64,000 nucleotides of DNA from Pampus argenteus (Eukaryota > Chordata > Actinopteri > Scombriformes > Stromateidae), in the NCBI GenBank assembly GCA_036937835.1, contig CM072878.1, forward strand, positions 3,210,001 through 3,274,000, written 5' to 3'. The notes below the pieces were generated by a model. It saw only the letters and a list, made by a program, of their open reading frames with translations, ran no database searches and had not been told where the DNA came from. The position numbers were made by a program, and so were the translations under genes. Shown piece after piece: positions 44,501 through 57,400 of this stretch (the first letter of the stretch is position 1; every line of letters begins with the position of its first letter).

Positions 44501-47500
44501 GTTTTGTAAGAATCTGTAAGGCCAACTTAACTAGTATCTACCTTAAGTTATGTAGTGAATTAATGTATGAATTGTCCATTCAGCACAATTACCAAGAAAA
44601 TTCCCCTCATTTGCCTTTTCTATTAAAGCCAGCTCAGACACATATATACACTTATCAGATGAGATTTGAACATTTTCTAGATCAAATCGTATTCTGAAAT
44701 AATGTCATGATAATTGGATTGTATCATATGCTAGCTTTTTAATGTTTTACTGAGAAAAACTGTCTGGGTAATGGAGACAGAAAAGAGTGTCGTAATGGTA
44801 TCCATAATAAAGTTTGACTTGGTGCTACCTGAACAATTGAGATAATGCCCAGTTATTCCATTATGTACGCCTTTCACTGCTTTTTCAATTGGCAGTAATA
44901 TTTAGCAGACAAGATCAAGTGATATGACTTTGCTAGTTGACAGTAAATGCGGCAGATCCATCTATACAGAATATGCATTAATCTACATTAGTTTTTAAAT
45001 TTGCAGACAAAAACGCAACTCTGTACTCAAACTAAAATACATTAGTATAATATTTTGTCTAATTTAAAACATACAATTTGTTTAATCCTTTAGATAAGCA
45101 CCTTTCGCTGCAGACCTACATTTACACAGTACTGCAATTTACTATTGCTCCAAGATGGTACAAAATCAGTCAGTCAATCTGCACAGCATTTATCTCAACA
45201 AACTCTAATGGGACTGGTAGCAGTGTACTGTAGCTTTCTGATTTCTCTTATTTGCTCACTGACCTCATGTCCCTCCATGCAGCTTTATTGTTGCTACTGT
45301 ATGCATGAACCCAAGAGAAACCTGAGGTGGCTTTAATGTAAAGGGCAGAATCATTGGGCAAGATTTAATGCACTAGTGGTCAGGGGTGCGTTCAATGGTC
45401 AAAGCCTAAGATCCAAGTAATAGTTGCACTGAAAGCACCTCAGGGCTTGCAAAAGAAAAGATGCTTTTCCCATTGAACGTAGCTCCTCTTCCCTATGTAG
45501 GAGATGGAGGGTGGAAAGAAATCTTACCCATCATACAAACCCATTATACCAACCATATACTGAGCTGTGGTAGTAGGGTGTAGATGAATCATAACCATCA
45601 TCATCTGCCAGCCAGCTCTGGCCAATAGCCATCACAGATTGGCGGCTGCAGTGGCAATGAGAACAACACACAGTTAATATACCGTTTAGCCCCACATCAC
45701 CCCTCAGTTCACCCCCTGCTGTGAGTATAGCTAAAGCTGTGATTCAGCAACTCTGGTCTTGAAGAGCTGATAGCACTAATATCCCAGAATGGAGTCATTG
45801 TGTTAGATGGCACCATTCACTTGTCTAATTAGACCACACTGCATTATTCACTGTGGAATCACAGATTAAAATATCTCACTAGTGTGGTGAAGTTGAACTA
45901 ATCTCACCATGACCAGGGTTGAAGACCACCAATAAAAACTTTGTCAAACAAACAAGCTCAATACCTAGTCATACAAAAGATGGGTTTCCATACAATGTTT
46001 AACACATTTCTGGGAAAAATAAATGAATAAAAATAAAAACCCATTCAATGCTTGGTGACCAGTCTGACCTTGTGCTTACCATTACAGTCCAGCCAGGAGA
46101 GCTGCTCTTCCACAGAGCTACAACGCCTAACAGTTAAAAGACAATGTGCCCTTGACAGGCAAAGATATTGAGGTTCACAAATAAAAAAAGACACTTCTGC
46201 CTCTTGGTCCTCCCATTTTTTTCCCATGATGCCCCACTGAATGAAGCAGTTCCCCTCCTCAACCAAACTATTAGTCAACTGATAACACGCAACAAACACA
46301 GACATACACATCACACAACCACCAGACTCGAATTTCAACATGCAAATTGTAAAGCATATGTCTAGAGGTTCTGATTCCTTTGATGCCATAAACATCAATT
46401 TGCTTGTTTAGCAACTGTCACCTTTCCAAGGTGTTAGCCAAAGCTGCCACCTCATTACCATAACAAAAATAGCCACATTATAATAAAGGAAAGGGGGTTC
46501 AACTGAAGACCTCCCTGCATGTCACAGAGATCAGCCTTTATGAACACATAATCACATATAGAATGGGTTTTAAATCAGCACTCTTCATTGGTACTCACAG
46601 TGCATGTCTCGTTCATGCTCATACTCAATGAACGCATAGCCCCGAGGCTTCCCCGTCCTCTTGTTGTAGACTATGTAGATCTGCAAGAACCAGACATGGA
46701 GACTTTGGTTGGCTGTGAAATGCATCATTAGACAAGAACTTCCATACACACCACAAGAGATTTGTGTAAATAAATAAATAAATAAATATTGTAAGTGACA
46801 AACTCAATAAAAACAGTTGAATCGATGACTTTGAGTGTCAACAAAACTGGATTATAAAAGGCCTCCCAAATGTATGTACCGTATATTGAAAATCAGGTGT
46901 GTATAACTAACTTCAGTTAAAACAATTAAAAAATTTCCATTACACAGATACATCAATTGATTGTATTTGTAAAGGTTTTAACTAAGAACTGTCACATTAA
47001 GCTTTCCTGCTTTCTCCACAGCATCCACTACAGAGCCAGAGAGCAATGGCAACTGCAGACAAAAGTGCAGTTCATTAGAGAATGCATGTTAGTTGTTGCA
47101 GGCAGTTGCATGGGAGCCTGCATACAGACCATGCAGCTTCAGTGTGTAACTCAACTTTACTTTTTGATGTGGAATCATAGTGAATTTTTAAAAGGGTCGT
47201 ATTACATAAGCATCACCTTTTCAGTGCTTGTGTTTATATATTTGGGTCTCTGATGTACCTACTAATACACAAACTGTGTAATAAGACAACTCACTCAGGT
47301 TGGCTTATTGTATTTGTATATTACTGTGTAGTTAAAACCCTAAGCTAAATGGCTAAGCTAATCAGGCTGGACCAGAAGACAGAGCCATAGCTTGCTGATA
47401 GATGGCTGCTGAGCACCACCAGTTCTGTAGGAAAGAGCCAGGAGCAGAACCTGTGTTGCTGCAGTTCACCAGAAGGAGGAGATTTTTTTTAAACTTTTGG

Positions 47501-49349
47501 TATTACATGGATTTATCTTGTTGTTTCTCAACCTAGCTGGGGCTGTAGTTAGTACACTTAGTGCAAACACATGAACAGGTCAAACATACCCGTTTGATGG
47601 GGCCATAGACCTCAAATTCACGGCGAAGCTTGGATTCCGTCGTATCGTAGTTCTACAAAGACAAAAATACCATTAGACTTGGACAGTTATAACAGAATTA
47701 CATTTGCTGAATACACAGACCTGGTGTAAGAGGACTTGAAATACATGAATGTGATTTTAACATACTCACCACTCGTGCAACAAACAATGTCTTGAAGGCA
47801 TCACCTTGTGCATTGGGGTCATTATGGGGGTCCCCTGACATAATGAAAATAGGAAAGAAGGATTAGTTCAAACTAGTGGTTTCAAGAAATCATACAGTGA
47901 GAACAGCTTGTACTGTATGTCGGTGTGAAACTTACAAAGCTTAAGTTCTGTCTCCACCACTGTTTGCCTCCTCTCAATCTTCTCTCGTCTCTGTAAAAGG
48001 AAAACACTTGGAGTAAATTGTAAAACAATCAGAAAAGTCTTTCTGTGAATAGCAATACTCATAGAAATTTGAGTGCTGGCTTGGACTAACTGCCCCAGTT
48101 TGCGTGCAGCCACATGAACTGCTGGGATAGTGATGACACCCCCCAAACTTTTCATACGTGTAACTGCTTTAAAATGATACATACTAAGATACCAAGACAA
48201 AAACTAACAAAAGTAAAACAAAATCTGGTCCAAAACACACAAGCCACTGTACAATCTTCATGAATTTAACTTCATTTCAATGAAATCTTGACGCCCTGTG
48301 TGAAACCATACACTCTGCATAGATTTGCCAATTCCACTGTTTTATGAGAGTCTCCTTTTCCCTTTAGGCGTCGCCACAGCGAATCAGTTGCCTCCATCTA
48401 ACCCTGTCTCCTGTATCCTCTTCTCTCACACCATCTCATCCTCTTTGGTCTTCCTCTAGACCTCCTGCCTGGCAGTTCAGAACTCAGCATTCTTCTACCA
48501 ATATATTCACTCTCTCTCCTCTGGACATGTCTGAACCATCTCAGTCTGGCCTCTCTGACTTTATCTCCAAACCCTCTAACATGTGCTGTCCCTCTCATGT
48601 ACTCATTCCTGATCCTATCCATCCTGGTCAATCCCAAAGAGAACCTCAGCATCTTCATCTCTGCTACCTCCAGCTCTGCCTCCTGTCTCAGTGGCACTGT
48701 CCACTGTTTTATTAGAATCCGACTGTATATTTCACTTGTTTACAAAGCAAACACTAATGATCATAGACAAGTCATTTGCTGGGGGATAACTCAACATGGG
48801 AACCAGCCTATCTGAAATAAAAAAAAAACTGCAAAACTGACCACCACAAAACTCATGGGTCCTAAAATAATATTAATAAACCCCAACACATCTCTAATTG
48901 ATCTACCATCACATCCTATACAATGTTTTCAGCTTCTTCTGTTGACTGGTGCAGTGTTGTGCTTTCACTCACATGTGTAGCATTCCAGGGTAGAAAGCCC
49001 CTTTAAACAAGTAACTGCCCATGCTCTTTATTTCATATCTCATACCTTTCTCTCCAACCGCTCCTCACGAGTCTCGGCCCTTGTTGGTGGAGGGGCATCT
49101 CTAGGGTCCTGATCACAAAAGACAATATATCAACACATGTTGTGAACAAGAAAGTGTACATTAATTAAAAAATACACATATCATATAAGACTCAATATTC
49201 ACCTCAAAGTGCCGGATGAAGGGTGCAATGCCACTGTAAGGCTGGTTGTGATGTTTCTCATGGGGCAGCTTCTCCAGCTGAGGCAGGAAAGGAATGGGGT
49301 CCCGCGGTGCAAAGAGAGCCAGCAGGTTCGGGGGTAGAAATTGCGTCAT
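41524..49349 (-). CDS. snrnp70: U1 small nuclear ribonucleoprotein 70 kDa (U1-70K)
   Basis: Binds stem-loop I of U1 snRNA and helps the U1 snRNP recognise 5' splice sites. Minus-strand coding exons: 49203-49349, 49046-49108, 47936-47990, 47770-47834, 47590-47652, 46599-46680, 42864-42965, 42347-42446, 41524-42262. Total 1416 nt, 471 aa (human 437). It begins [20 protein letters not shown], the near-invariant U1-70K N-terminus. The RRM has RNP2 LFVARV and RNP1 RGYAFIEY, ending [25 protein letters not shown]. The single last exon encodes an arginine-rich tail of RS, RE and RD repeats ending GDEY. The tail is longer than in mammals. The large intron 42966-46598 holds a poison exon and a repeat array, both listed separately. 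Confidence 0.97.
43910..44208 (-). repeat. snrnp70: tandem array of 5' splice-site-like motifs (GGTAAGGCCC) in snrnp70 intron
   Basis: Plus-strand CCTTACC cores start at 43910, 43949, 43990, 44086, 44145 and 44202. A degenerate copy (TTTTACC) is at 44029 and a weaker one (CCTACC) near 44223. Read in the direction of snrnp70 transcription, each exact copy is T(T/G)TGGTAAGGCCC(C/T). GGTAAG can pair with six consecutive bases of the U1 snRNA 5' end. The spacings are 39, 41, 39, 57, 59 and 57 bp. The DNA between cores is only weakly similar from unit to unit, so the motif seems to be what is kept. The array is about 1.3 kb downstream of the poison exon and 0.95 kb upstream of coding exon 7. Its function is inferred. 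Confidence 0.85.
45528..45645 (-). other. snrnp70: snrnp70 poison (NMD) cassette exon
   Basis: On the minus strand an acceptor CCACTGCAG (ending 45646) is followed by CCGCCAATCTGTGATGGC. In the phase set by coding exon 6 (one leftover T) this reads S-A-N-L-stop. The exon ends ATGATGG before a strong donor GTAAGA (45527-45522). It is 118 nt, so it also shifts the frame. It starts with the same CCGCC as the normal next exon (CCGCCTAC). Vertebrate snrnp70 genes are known to carry a conserved alternative exon with a premature stop in this intron. Inclusion would truncate the protein inside the RRM and target the mRNA for NMD. Confidence 0.82.
48340..48720 (-). mobile_element. RTE-type LINE fragment, 3' end of ORF2
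   Basis: In the snrnp70 intron 47991-49045. The minus strand keeps a 99-codon open stretch with the typical LINE C-terminal pattern: [32 protein letters not shown] and [13 protein letters not shown]. This pattern is typical of RTE-clade reverse transcriptases. 5' truncated and inactive. Confidence 0.8.
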
Positions 49350-49728
49350 GTTTCACCTTCATAAGCAAATTAATGCACAATGATTAATACAACCAATTGC
49401 TGACACGGTGTAAAATGGAATCAGTAAGTTAAAGAGCAGGCCAACACCAAGAACGGAAGCTTGCAAGCTAGTTAGCATAACGTGCTAGCTGTTGTCTTTA
49501 GCATTTGTCGTTTGTATGTTTCCTCAGCTGACCAAATACCATCCTTTATACACAGACTATGTTTATATTACATTACAAGTTGTGCAATAACCGTGAATAG
49601 TTTTCACTCCGCCAGCTCCTAACAGCGTTAGCTTTGTTTCGATACTTTGGTGTAACCCTAAACGGCACTTAGCCACTATGCTAACTGTGCTAACACGCAG
49701 CATAGTGGCTAAGTGTGGCTATTCTTAC

Positions 49729-49960
49729 CTTCGCTCCTCCCGTCCGGGCAGAGGTTAGAACATGGACTGCAGGGAGATGCGGACGGTATGTACAGATCTA
49801 CTAAACCAACTTATTCGAACTAAAGTAGACAATCAACAACTAAACCGTGGTGCAACCCAGACAACCAGACCGTGTGTCGACAAGAACTTCAATGTGTGTT
49901 CAAGCCAGTCTTCTCAAAAACTAAAATGGCGGGATGCCGTAAATCGGCGACATCCGACGT
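49729..49960 (-). promoter_or_regulatory. snrnp70: snrnp70 5' noncoding exon and promoter region
   Basis: The minus strand has GGAGCGAAG before a GTAAGA donor (49728). A matching acceptor TTATGAAG lies about 10 nt before the start codon, at about 49360. This suggests a first noncoding exon from about 49950 to 49729. The area around 49925-49980 is GC-rich with several CG dinucleotides and is the likely start-site region. The exact transcription start is not visible. Confidence 0.55.
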
Positions 49961-50028
49961 AAATCCGGCGACACCGGGGTGCTAAACGTAAACTGAATAT
50001 ATATGTATGTGTGTAGATACAGAGATAG

Positions 50029-50352
50029 TTGTGGTGGGCGATACTGGGGATTCTGGTATCGAGTCGATAACAAGTAAATACTAGTATTTACTAGTATCGT
50101 TATACTTTTTACTTGAAATGTCATGATTTAACCAGTCTGGATATTGTTATTTTTTTAGGCCGAAAAGCCTCTGCCAAGAGAGAGAGTGAGAGAGACAGAT
50201 ACAGAGAGATGCTGTGTTATTTGCACAGAGAAGCGGTGGTCTGAGGAAATTTGAGTAAATGAGAAAATCTCATCGCGCTAGTATCGATCCGATACCAATA
50301 CTCACCTTGGTATCGATACTATCGATATTTAGATCGATATGCCCACCCCTAA
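50029..50352. mobile_element. hAT-like MITE upstream of snrnp70
   Basis: The left end is TTGTGGTGGGCGATACTGG. The right end reversed is TTAGGGGTGGGCATATCGAT. The interior is rich in GTATCGAT-type inverted motifs. The flanks AGAGATAG and ACCGATAG could be a decayed 8-bp duplication. No transposase. Confidence 0.6.
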
Positions 50353-51473
50353 CCGATAGATCGATATACAGACAGACCACATTCTTAATATATATGTAAG
50401 GGATAATAAAAGTGCGTGTTAAATAGTTTTAAGGCTTGGTGTCGAGGCGAAGGTATAGCATTTTACCAAGTAATGAGCCGAAGGTGTGCAATAAACAGTT
50501 TTAACAGAGACCTGTCGGCCAATCAGAAAAGAGTATTCACCCAGACCATGGTATCAATAAAAATAACTCAACCCTAGTAATTCTTTTGGGTAATACCTAT
50601 TTATAAAAAATAAGGAAATAGCTATACAACCAATCAGATTATGCCACATACCAGTGACATACCAGTGTTAGTTATGTACCTAGTATAGTCCTCCAGTACT
50701 ATACTAGTTAAATAATAAGGTACATCTAATACAAATACAGAAAATAGACTGAATAAATAGGCTCATTCTATTGTATACTGGTTTCCAAGCAACATTTATA
50801 TTTTGTTGTTTAAATCATTTTATAAAGAGATTTAGCAACTTCCTCAACCTCAGTAACACATGCACACAAAACACTGACAGCAGATTCCAAGAAAGCCAAG
50901 TGTCAAATGTATTTGAAGCATCATCAATAAGATGTCCAGCTCCCTGACAAGCTTTTGCTTGCATACTGTCTGCAAAAACCACAGAGACACAGGGAGGAAG
51001 GGAAGATGTGACGTAGTGTCCTTACAGTGTGTACAGCATATTTTCATGTGTACAACTGGGTATTACATCTCCTCTCAGCTTGGATTTTGATATACATGGG
51101 TTAGACAAAATAGCATTAACACCTTATCCAATGCTATTGAAAAAATAGCCCAGCAATTAGCACCACTATTGTGAAGCGTCTATGGGCACAGTCAACAAAA
51201 ACTAAAAATCAGAAGCTTCACAAAGTTAGTACTTATTGCTGGGTTGGTGTATTGTACTATATTTGATCACACAGGTGTTGATGATAGCATCCTTCCTGAA
51301 CCTATTTTTCTATGTGAGACATATTTACAGTGAGATCACAGAGGCGATAGACTTCTATAAGATCACATAAAGCATATACATGGTGGGCTATGAAAACATT
51401 AAACAAAAACAATCAGTGAATGTCCCAGATCATGAGAAGATGGCGGTGTGAGGGAACATTTTTAAAAAGCCTA
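50353..51473 (-). other. scaf1 3' UTR and spacer before snrnp70
   Basis: Between the scaf1 stop and the MITE. AT-rich with no coding frame. I found no canonical reverse-strand AATAAA, so the scaf1 3' end is undefined. Confidence 0.4.
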
Positions 51474-54400
51474 TCAGGCAGAGGAATGCAGTGCTCCTGG
51501 CTCCCTGTCATCCCTCTCTTCCTCGTCCATTTTGCGTCCATGTTTCCGAAAGTATTTGTAGCGCTGGACGTACAGCTTTACGAGGTTGCTGACTTTGACT
51601 GGGTTGATTTCCCCGGTACGGCTGTGGCAGATCTGAGGCAAAGACAGTGTGATTAAATACCCTGCTTCAATTCAAGAACATGAGTTTATATTTTGTTCAT
51701 GTGGCTTAACATATTCATTATATTATATTATACAACGTGTCTATTCATTGTAAGTATATAGCCTTGCAGTAACATTAAACAGAGTGTGTGTTTGTGGTAT
51801 TTTTTAATAATAATAATAATAATAATAATAATAGTATCAAGCCCAACTGTGAACTACATTAAGATGTGAAGTGAGAGACACACTGATTCAAACATTTTCT
51901 TATGCTATGTGCGTCACTGGATATATGTGCCGAGGCTAACCTTATGCACAGCTTTCCTGAGGATGTCTTTGTATTCATCCTTGTTGATGTCTTTGCGCTG
52001 ATAGTAAGGTTTGATGGCGAGCTTCACCTCCTCTACTGCCCTCTCCTGGGTGTGTAGCTTCTTCAGGTACTGAGCAATTCAGGGAAGAGACATGTTAAAT
52101 TACCTTGTCCCGTTTCTGTGTGGCTCTTCTGACAGAAATACTGTTTTCATTCACCAGTAGTCACAATTAGTATGATCAAATAAACATGCAAGCCATTATA
52201 TCATTGTTCAGATTCAATGATATCAGACAAGATTATGTATGAAGTAGGAATACATAAAATACCACTAGAGTTCCTCAAAATCAATTCTGGTATTGATAAC
52301 AGTGTATCGACATGAGTAGTGAGTAGTAGATTTAAGAGTGGTTAGGCCGTTTTCTCTTGTCTTCTTTATAGTTAGGTTGACCAGTACGTCACTTGGACTC
52401 AAGACTACGTTAATAGACAAATCTGGAAGCTTTATGTGTTGCACTCTCAAGCACCGTTGCCATTACTGCAGTGTCAGAGTAGAACTGAACACATTTACAC
52501 TGGCGGTAAAAGCAGAGAGGTTTGGAATAATTACGGATAGAAGTCACCCCCTCTGACAGATGTAGGAATTCTGTGTGGATGTGGAAGTTATTCAGTCTCC
52601 AAACATAAAAGTAAAAACATAATGTACTGCTTTGACCTAGCTGACCTCCACAATGTGGATATGAAAGCGGTCTGTGGAGAAGCTAATTTAACTCAGCAGA
52701 AATTACTTGCTATCTTATGATTTAAATAATCCAATTCATGATTTCTTGCATTTTAATTAGAATAAACATAATTTTAAAAAAACACAATAATGTTAAAGTA
52801 GAATTTCAGTTTGTTGTCAGAACAGCTGATAACTAAACTGGACTAGCAGTTAAATTTAGCTGAAAAAACAATGCATATGATAACTATAATTTCCAACATA
52901 TAACTGCTTTTACTTTCTTGGCGAAAACATCAGTGAGATCCTTCTACATAAATTATAGTCTGATATGCAGCTTACAAGTGAGGTGCCATCACAGTAATGA
53001 TGCCTGAGCTTTTGTAGTCAGCCATGCTGATATCCTGTGTTGTTGTTGTTCTGTGTTTTAAGAAAAGCAGGCCTACTTTATTTATTTAATTTTTTTATCA
53101 AAATACCAAAGTAATTAACAAGGTTTTATTGTAGACTGAAATAATTTTTGGCTGAGATAGTTCAACATTTTGGTCATTAAAATTAAATGCGTGAGAAGCA
53201 TCATTATACAATCTGACTTCAATTCACCACCTCGGCATCTGCATTGAACAAAATGTTCATACGCATGGGTCAGAGTTTACTTACAGGTGTGCATATACTC
53301 CCATCGAGTGGTGTACGCCTCTTTCACGCACCATTTTGTGGCTACACAAGGGTTATAAATGAGACCCCTGATCTGTTCATGAACTTTACCTTATCAGGGT
53401 CTTTGCTCTCATTGTCCCATCCAGTGTCCCCAGAGCTCCCCGTCACTCCTGACAGCCCAACAGGTATGATGGGGGGCGGGGTCTGTGCACATCCACCACC
53501 TATGGAGGAGTGCAGGTGAGAGGGTGGAGTTTTGGTGCAACCAACCAACGGGAGGGAACTGTGGAGGATAAACTGGGCTGGGCTAAGTCCAGGAGGTGGG
53601 GGGAGAGAAGGAGGGGGAGGGATCTGTGAGGAGGAGGATGAGGCTGAGGAAGGAGGAGCGTGCTGCTGGGACTGGCTCTGATTAGCCTGAGAGAGGATCT
53701 GCATGAAAGACATACAAAGTGAGTGAAAAGATTAGTCTGAAAAAGAATGTGTTATTTGCAACAAATCTCCCGTGCACAGCCAAAACAACAATCAACTGAT
53801 TTATTTACAAGTATTGTTTGTATCCAAAGTCTCGTGTACTCTATCTTAATCCTCTGGGTTATAATAAAGTTCTTTACAAAGAACAATGTAGTATACAGTC
53901 AAGAGGTTGTGATATGTAGCACAACAAGCTACCAAAGCTGTAAACAGAATAACGCACGCACACGCACGCACACACACACACACACACACAAACACAAACA
54001 CAAACACACAAACTTGTTAGTAGTAAAGTAAAGTACAGTAGTAAAGACAGAGGGGCAGTCACTCAGTCTCGCTCTCTGACCTGACTGGTTGCTTGGATGA
54101 ACTCTTGTGCCTTCGCTCTGCTGGCGATATTTGCCTCCTCCATTTTGAAGAGCAGAGCAGTCACTAAGAGGAAGAATGACAGAGACCATTATTTCAGGCA
54201 AAGAACATGCATATATAGTGTTATACACTGACTGTGGTCACATTGATTTCCTGACCAAATTAGAACTCCAAATCACTGTCATGTATATAACTACATGAAC
54301 TGTAGTTATATACATGATGATGCATTATAGGTGACAGCCAGACGTGATGTGTATTTATTTCAGTTTTAAATGTTTTGACAGGGGGATGTGGCCTAAACAA

Positions 54401-57400
54401 AGTGAACATGTTTTTTCGTTCTACTTTGCAATGAACACTACAGAGTACCAGGACCAGAATCAATGATATTATAATAAATTGACATACATATAAATTACTG
54501 ACTCTTTTACAAGGTAGCCACTGGTTTAACTTATCTCACTACACACTATAAACTGTCAACTTGAAGACACTGCTTTAGTTTGGTAAATCATCATGTCTCC
54601 TCTGACAGTAGACAAAATGCAGCTACACTTTTGTAGTGATGCAGTTCAAAGTGTATATTAGTCTGAAAGGTCTGCAGAATGTAACATGAACAAGGATTAA
54701 AGCTAACTAGATGCTGTCTATCTTGAATTTCACGTCATAAGCAAGGTTGAAATCATGTGTTTCAAGTCCTTTAAAAGATTAAATTAACTAAAACTAGTAT
54801 TATTCTATAAAATATGTTACAGTGAAGTACTTCAGTATGGCATTTCAAGAAGTGAATTTCTCCTAACAACTTGGCAACTTTACATCTATGGAGGGAACTC
54901 ACAGGCTAAGACTCCTCCAGTCGTGCAGTCCACCCCAGTCTGCAGACTCCAGGGGAGGGCAGGTGCTGCTGGGGGAGGAGGAGGAGGAGGAGGCTTACTA
55001 GCAGAGGAGGAGGACACTGAAGAGGAGGGTTCTGATGAAGACGGAGGCAGAGAAAGGGAAGTGAGACCACACCCTGCTGAAGAGGATGAACATGGAGGTG
55101 AGGCCACAGATTTGGGTGTGTCATCTGGAGGAGGGGGCTTGGTGGTGGGTGTAGACAAGGCGTTGCTGAGGCTAGCTCCCTGCGAGGTGGACAGGCTGGA
55201 TGGACTGGACGGCGGGAGTGTAGGGCTGGTCTGAGTTGGACAATCCTCAGCTATGAAACAAGGCTCTGGAGTCTTACAGCTGCTGTCCACCGTCTGAGAG
55301 TCTGGTGAAGACTCCCTGGTGTCCCGCAAAGGAGCCATAGAGGGTGGAGGTGTGTGGGGTGGCGAGGAGGGTGGGAGCACACTGGTGAAGGAGGACGAGG
55401 AGGAGGAAGAGGAGGAACAGGGAGCAGGACCGGCTTGGCCAGTGTGTGGACTGACTGACTTGCTCCCATCACCAACAGCTGACTGAACGTCTAAGGAGGG
55501 TCCGGCCCAGCCATCAGACGTAGCTTTTGTTTGGCTGCTGTCTCCAGCAGTCAACCCTGCTACTCCACCTTTCTCCCTGACCTTCTTGGCCAGCCTACGG
55601 CGGCGTTTTGTTGCCAGAGATGATGAGGGGGAGGAGGCAGAAGAGGAGGTGGATGTGATGGAGCTGGGCTTAGTTTTCTTGGATTTTATTCCTGCAGGAC
55701 TAGTTAAGGAGGATGGAGGTGCAGCCATGCTGCTCCGCTTGCTCATACTGGCCAGATCTTTACTGCGGCTGCCCAGTGACAGCGGCTCTGAGCAAGGTTT
55801 GAGGAATGGAGACCTGCTCTCATTGTCTCTGCAGAAGACTACTGCGATTGAGCCACCCACCACAGATCCCCCAGCACCCCCTCCTGTACTTCCTGGCCCC
55901 AGGAGATCCATGCCTAACTTTCCAGAGCCAACTGAAGCCCCTGTGGTGCTGCTCACACCCTCACGCACCAGCACAGATACTTTGGACTGAAGCTTGCCTT
56001 TTCGACTGCCGCTGCTTTCCTTCTTGGATTTGCCAGAGCGACCCAAATCCTTTCTGCTACTTTGTCGCTCTTTGTCCTTTCCCATCTTCCTGGCTCGCTT
56101 TGCTGAGGGGAGACCCGATAAGACGGGGGCAGGGCCTGAAGTGACCGACAACGAGGAAAGGCATTTGCTTTTGGTTCTATTTGAAGAGGAGGAAGAGGAC
56201 TCCGATTGGCCTATTTTCTTTAATGTACGAGATTTCTTTTTCGGGTGATGCCGCCCAGTCTTGGGGGCAGTTTTCGTTTTGGGGCTGGGGACAGGTGGTT
56301 CTGGAGGCAGAGCAGCAGGAGGTGTATCCTCTAAAGACGGGTAGTCAGAGTCTAAAGCCTCACCGTCCAAGGACAAGACATCTATCTCCAGCTTGTCTGA
56401 ATAGCGGTCTGACTCGTAGGTGCGATACCTCGGTGGCGACAGTGATTGGGATCGGCTGTGACAACTTCCTTGGTCCTCGTCCTCTCCAGCTGAGCGCCAT
56501 TTTCTCTTCTTCTTCCTCTTGTGGGGCTTGTCTGAGTCCTGTGTAGTCCGACAAGGAGAGGCCGGGGTGAGTCTTGGAGAGCCAGGTACGGTGGTGGTGG
56601 TGGTGGTTGTGGTGACTGTGATGGTTCGCTTGATGGCAAAGAGGTCAGAACCATTGAGGTCTTGAATAGATGGTGGGACCACAGGACGACCGTCCCGGCG
56701 TCGCTCCCTCTCGCGCTGCCTTTCTCTTTCACCGTCCCTCTTTTCCCTGCTTCTTTTGGACTTCTTCGAAATGTCCCGCTCTCTGCTGCTTGAATGTTGT
56801 CCTCCCTGCCTTACCTGCTCCTCCTGTCTAGAGCTAGAATCTCGGTCTCTTTCATCTCTTCTTCGGCTACTAGTGCGATTTTGGTCTCTCTCTCTATCCC
56901 TGTCTCGTTCTCTTCCTCTGTCTCTGTCCCTCTCTCTGTCTCTGTCCATCTCTCTGTCTCTGTCCCTCTCTCTGTCTCTATCCCTGTCTCTGTCTCTGTC
57001 CCTGTCCCTGTCTTTACCTCTTTCCCTCTCTCTGTGTCGTTCTTCAGATAGGCTTGAAAAAGAGTGTCTGGTGTGGCCTCCTCTTCCTGGAGAGTTGTGG
57101 GATCCTGAGGCCTCTGGGCTGCTGTGCCGTCTTTTCTTCCTCTTCCGGCTACTGCTCCTGCTGCTCCTCTGATCTTTAACCTCCTTACTACTCTTGAGCA
57201 CTTGCTCCCTTTCTTTGCTCCTCTCTTGACCTCCCTCTTTGTCCTTCCTTCTCTTCTTTCTTCTTTCCTCCTTCTCCCCAGCCTTCCTATCCTTGCTTTT
57301 CTGTCGGTCCTGGTCTTTGGAACTCTTGGAGGACTTACGGTTCTTGCTACCTTGCTCTACAGGAACTGCGGGAGGGGAGGATGGTGGAGAAGCTGCAGGA

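Noticed and set aside
56756..57172. Ser/Leu-rich plus-strand frames opposite scaf1
   Set aside because: Antisense reflections of the RD/RS repeats in scaf1; no independent start or splice context.
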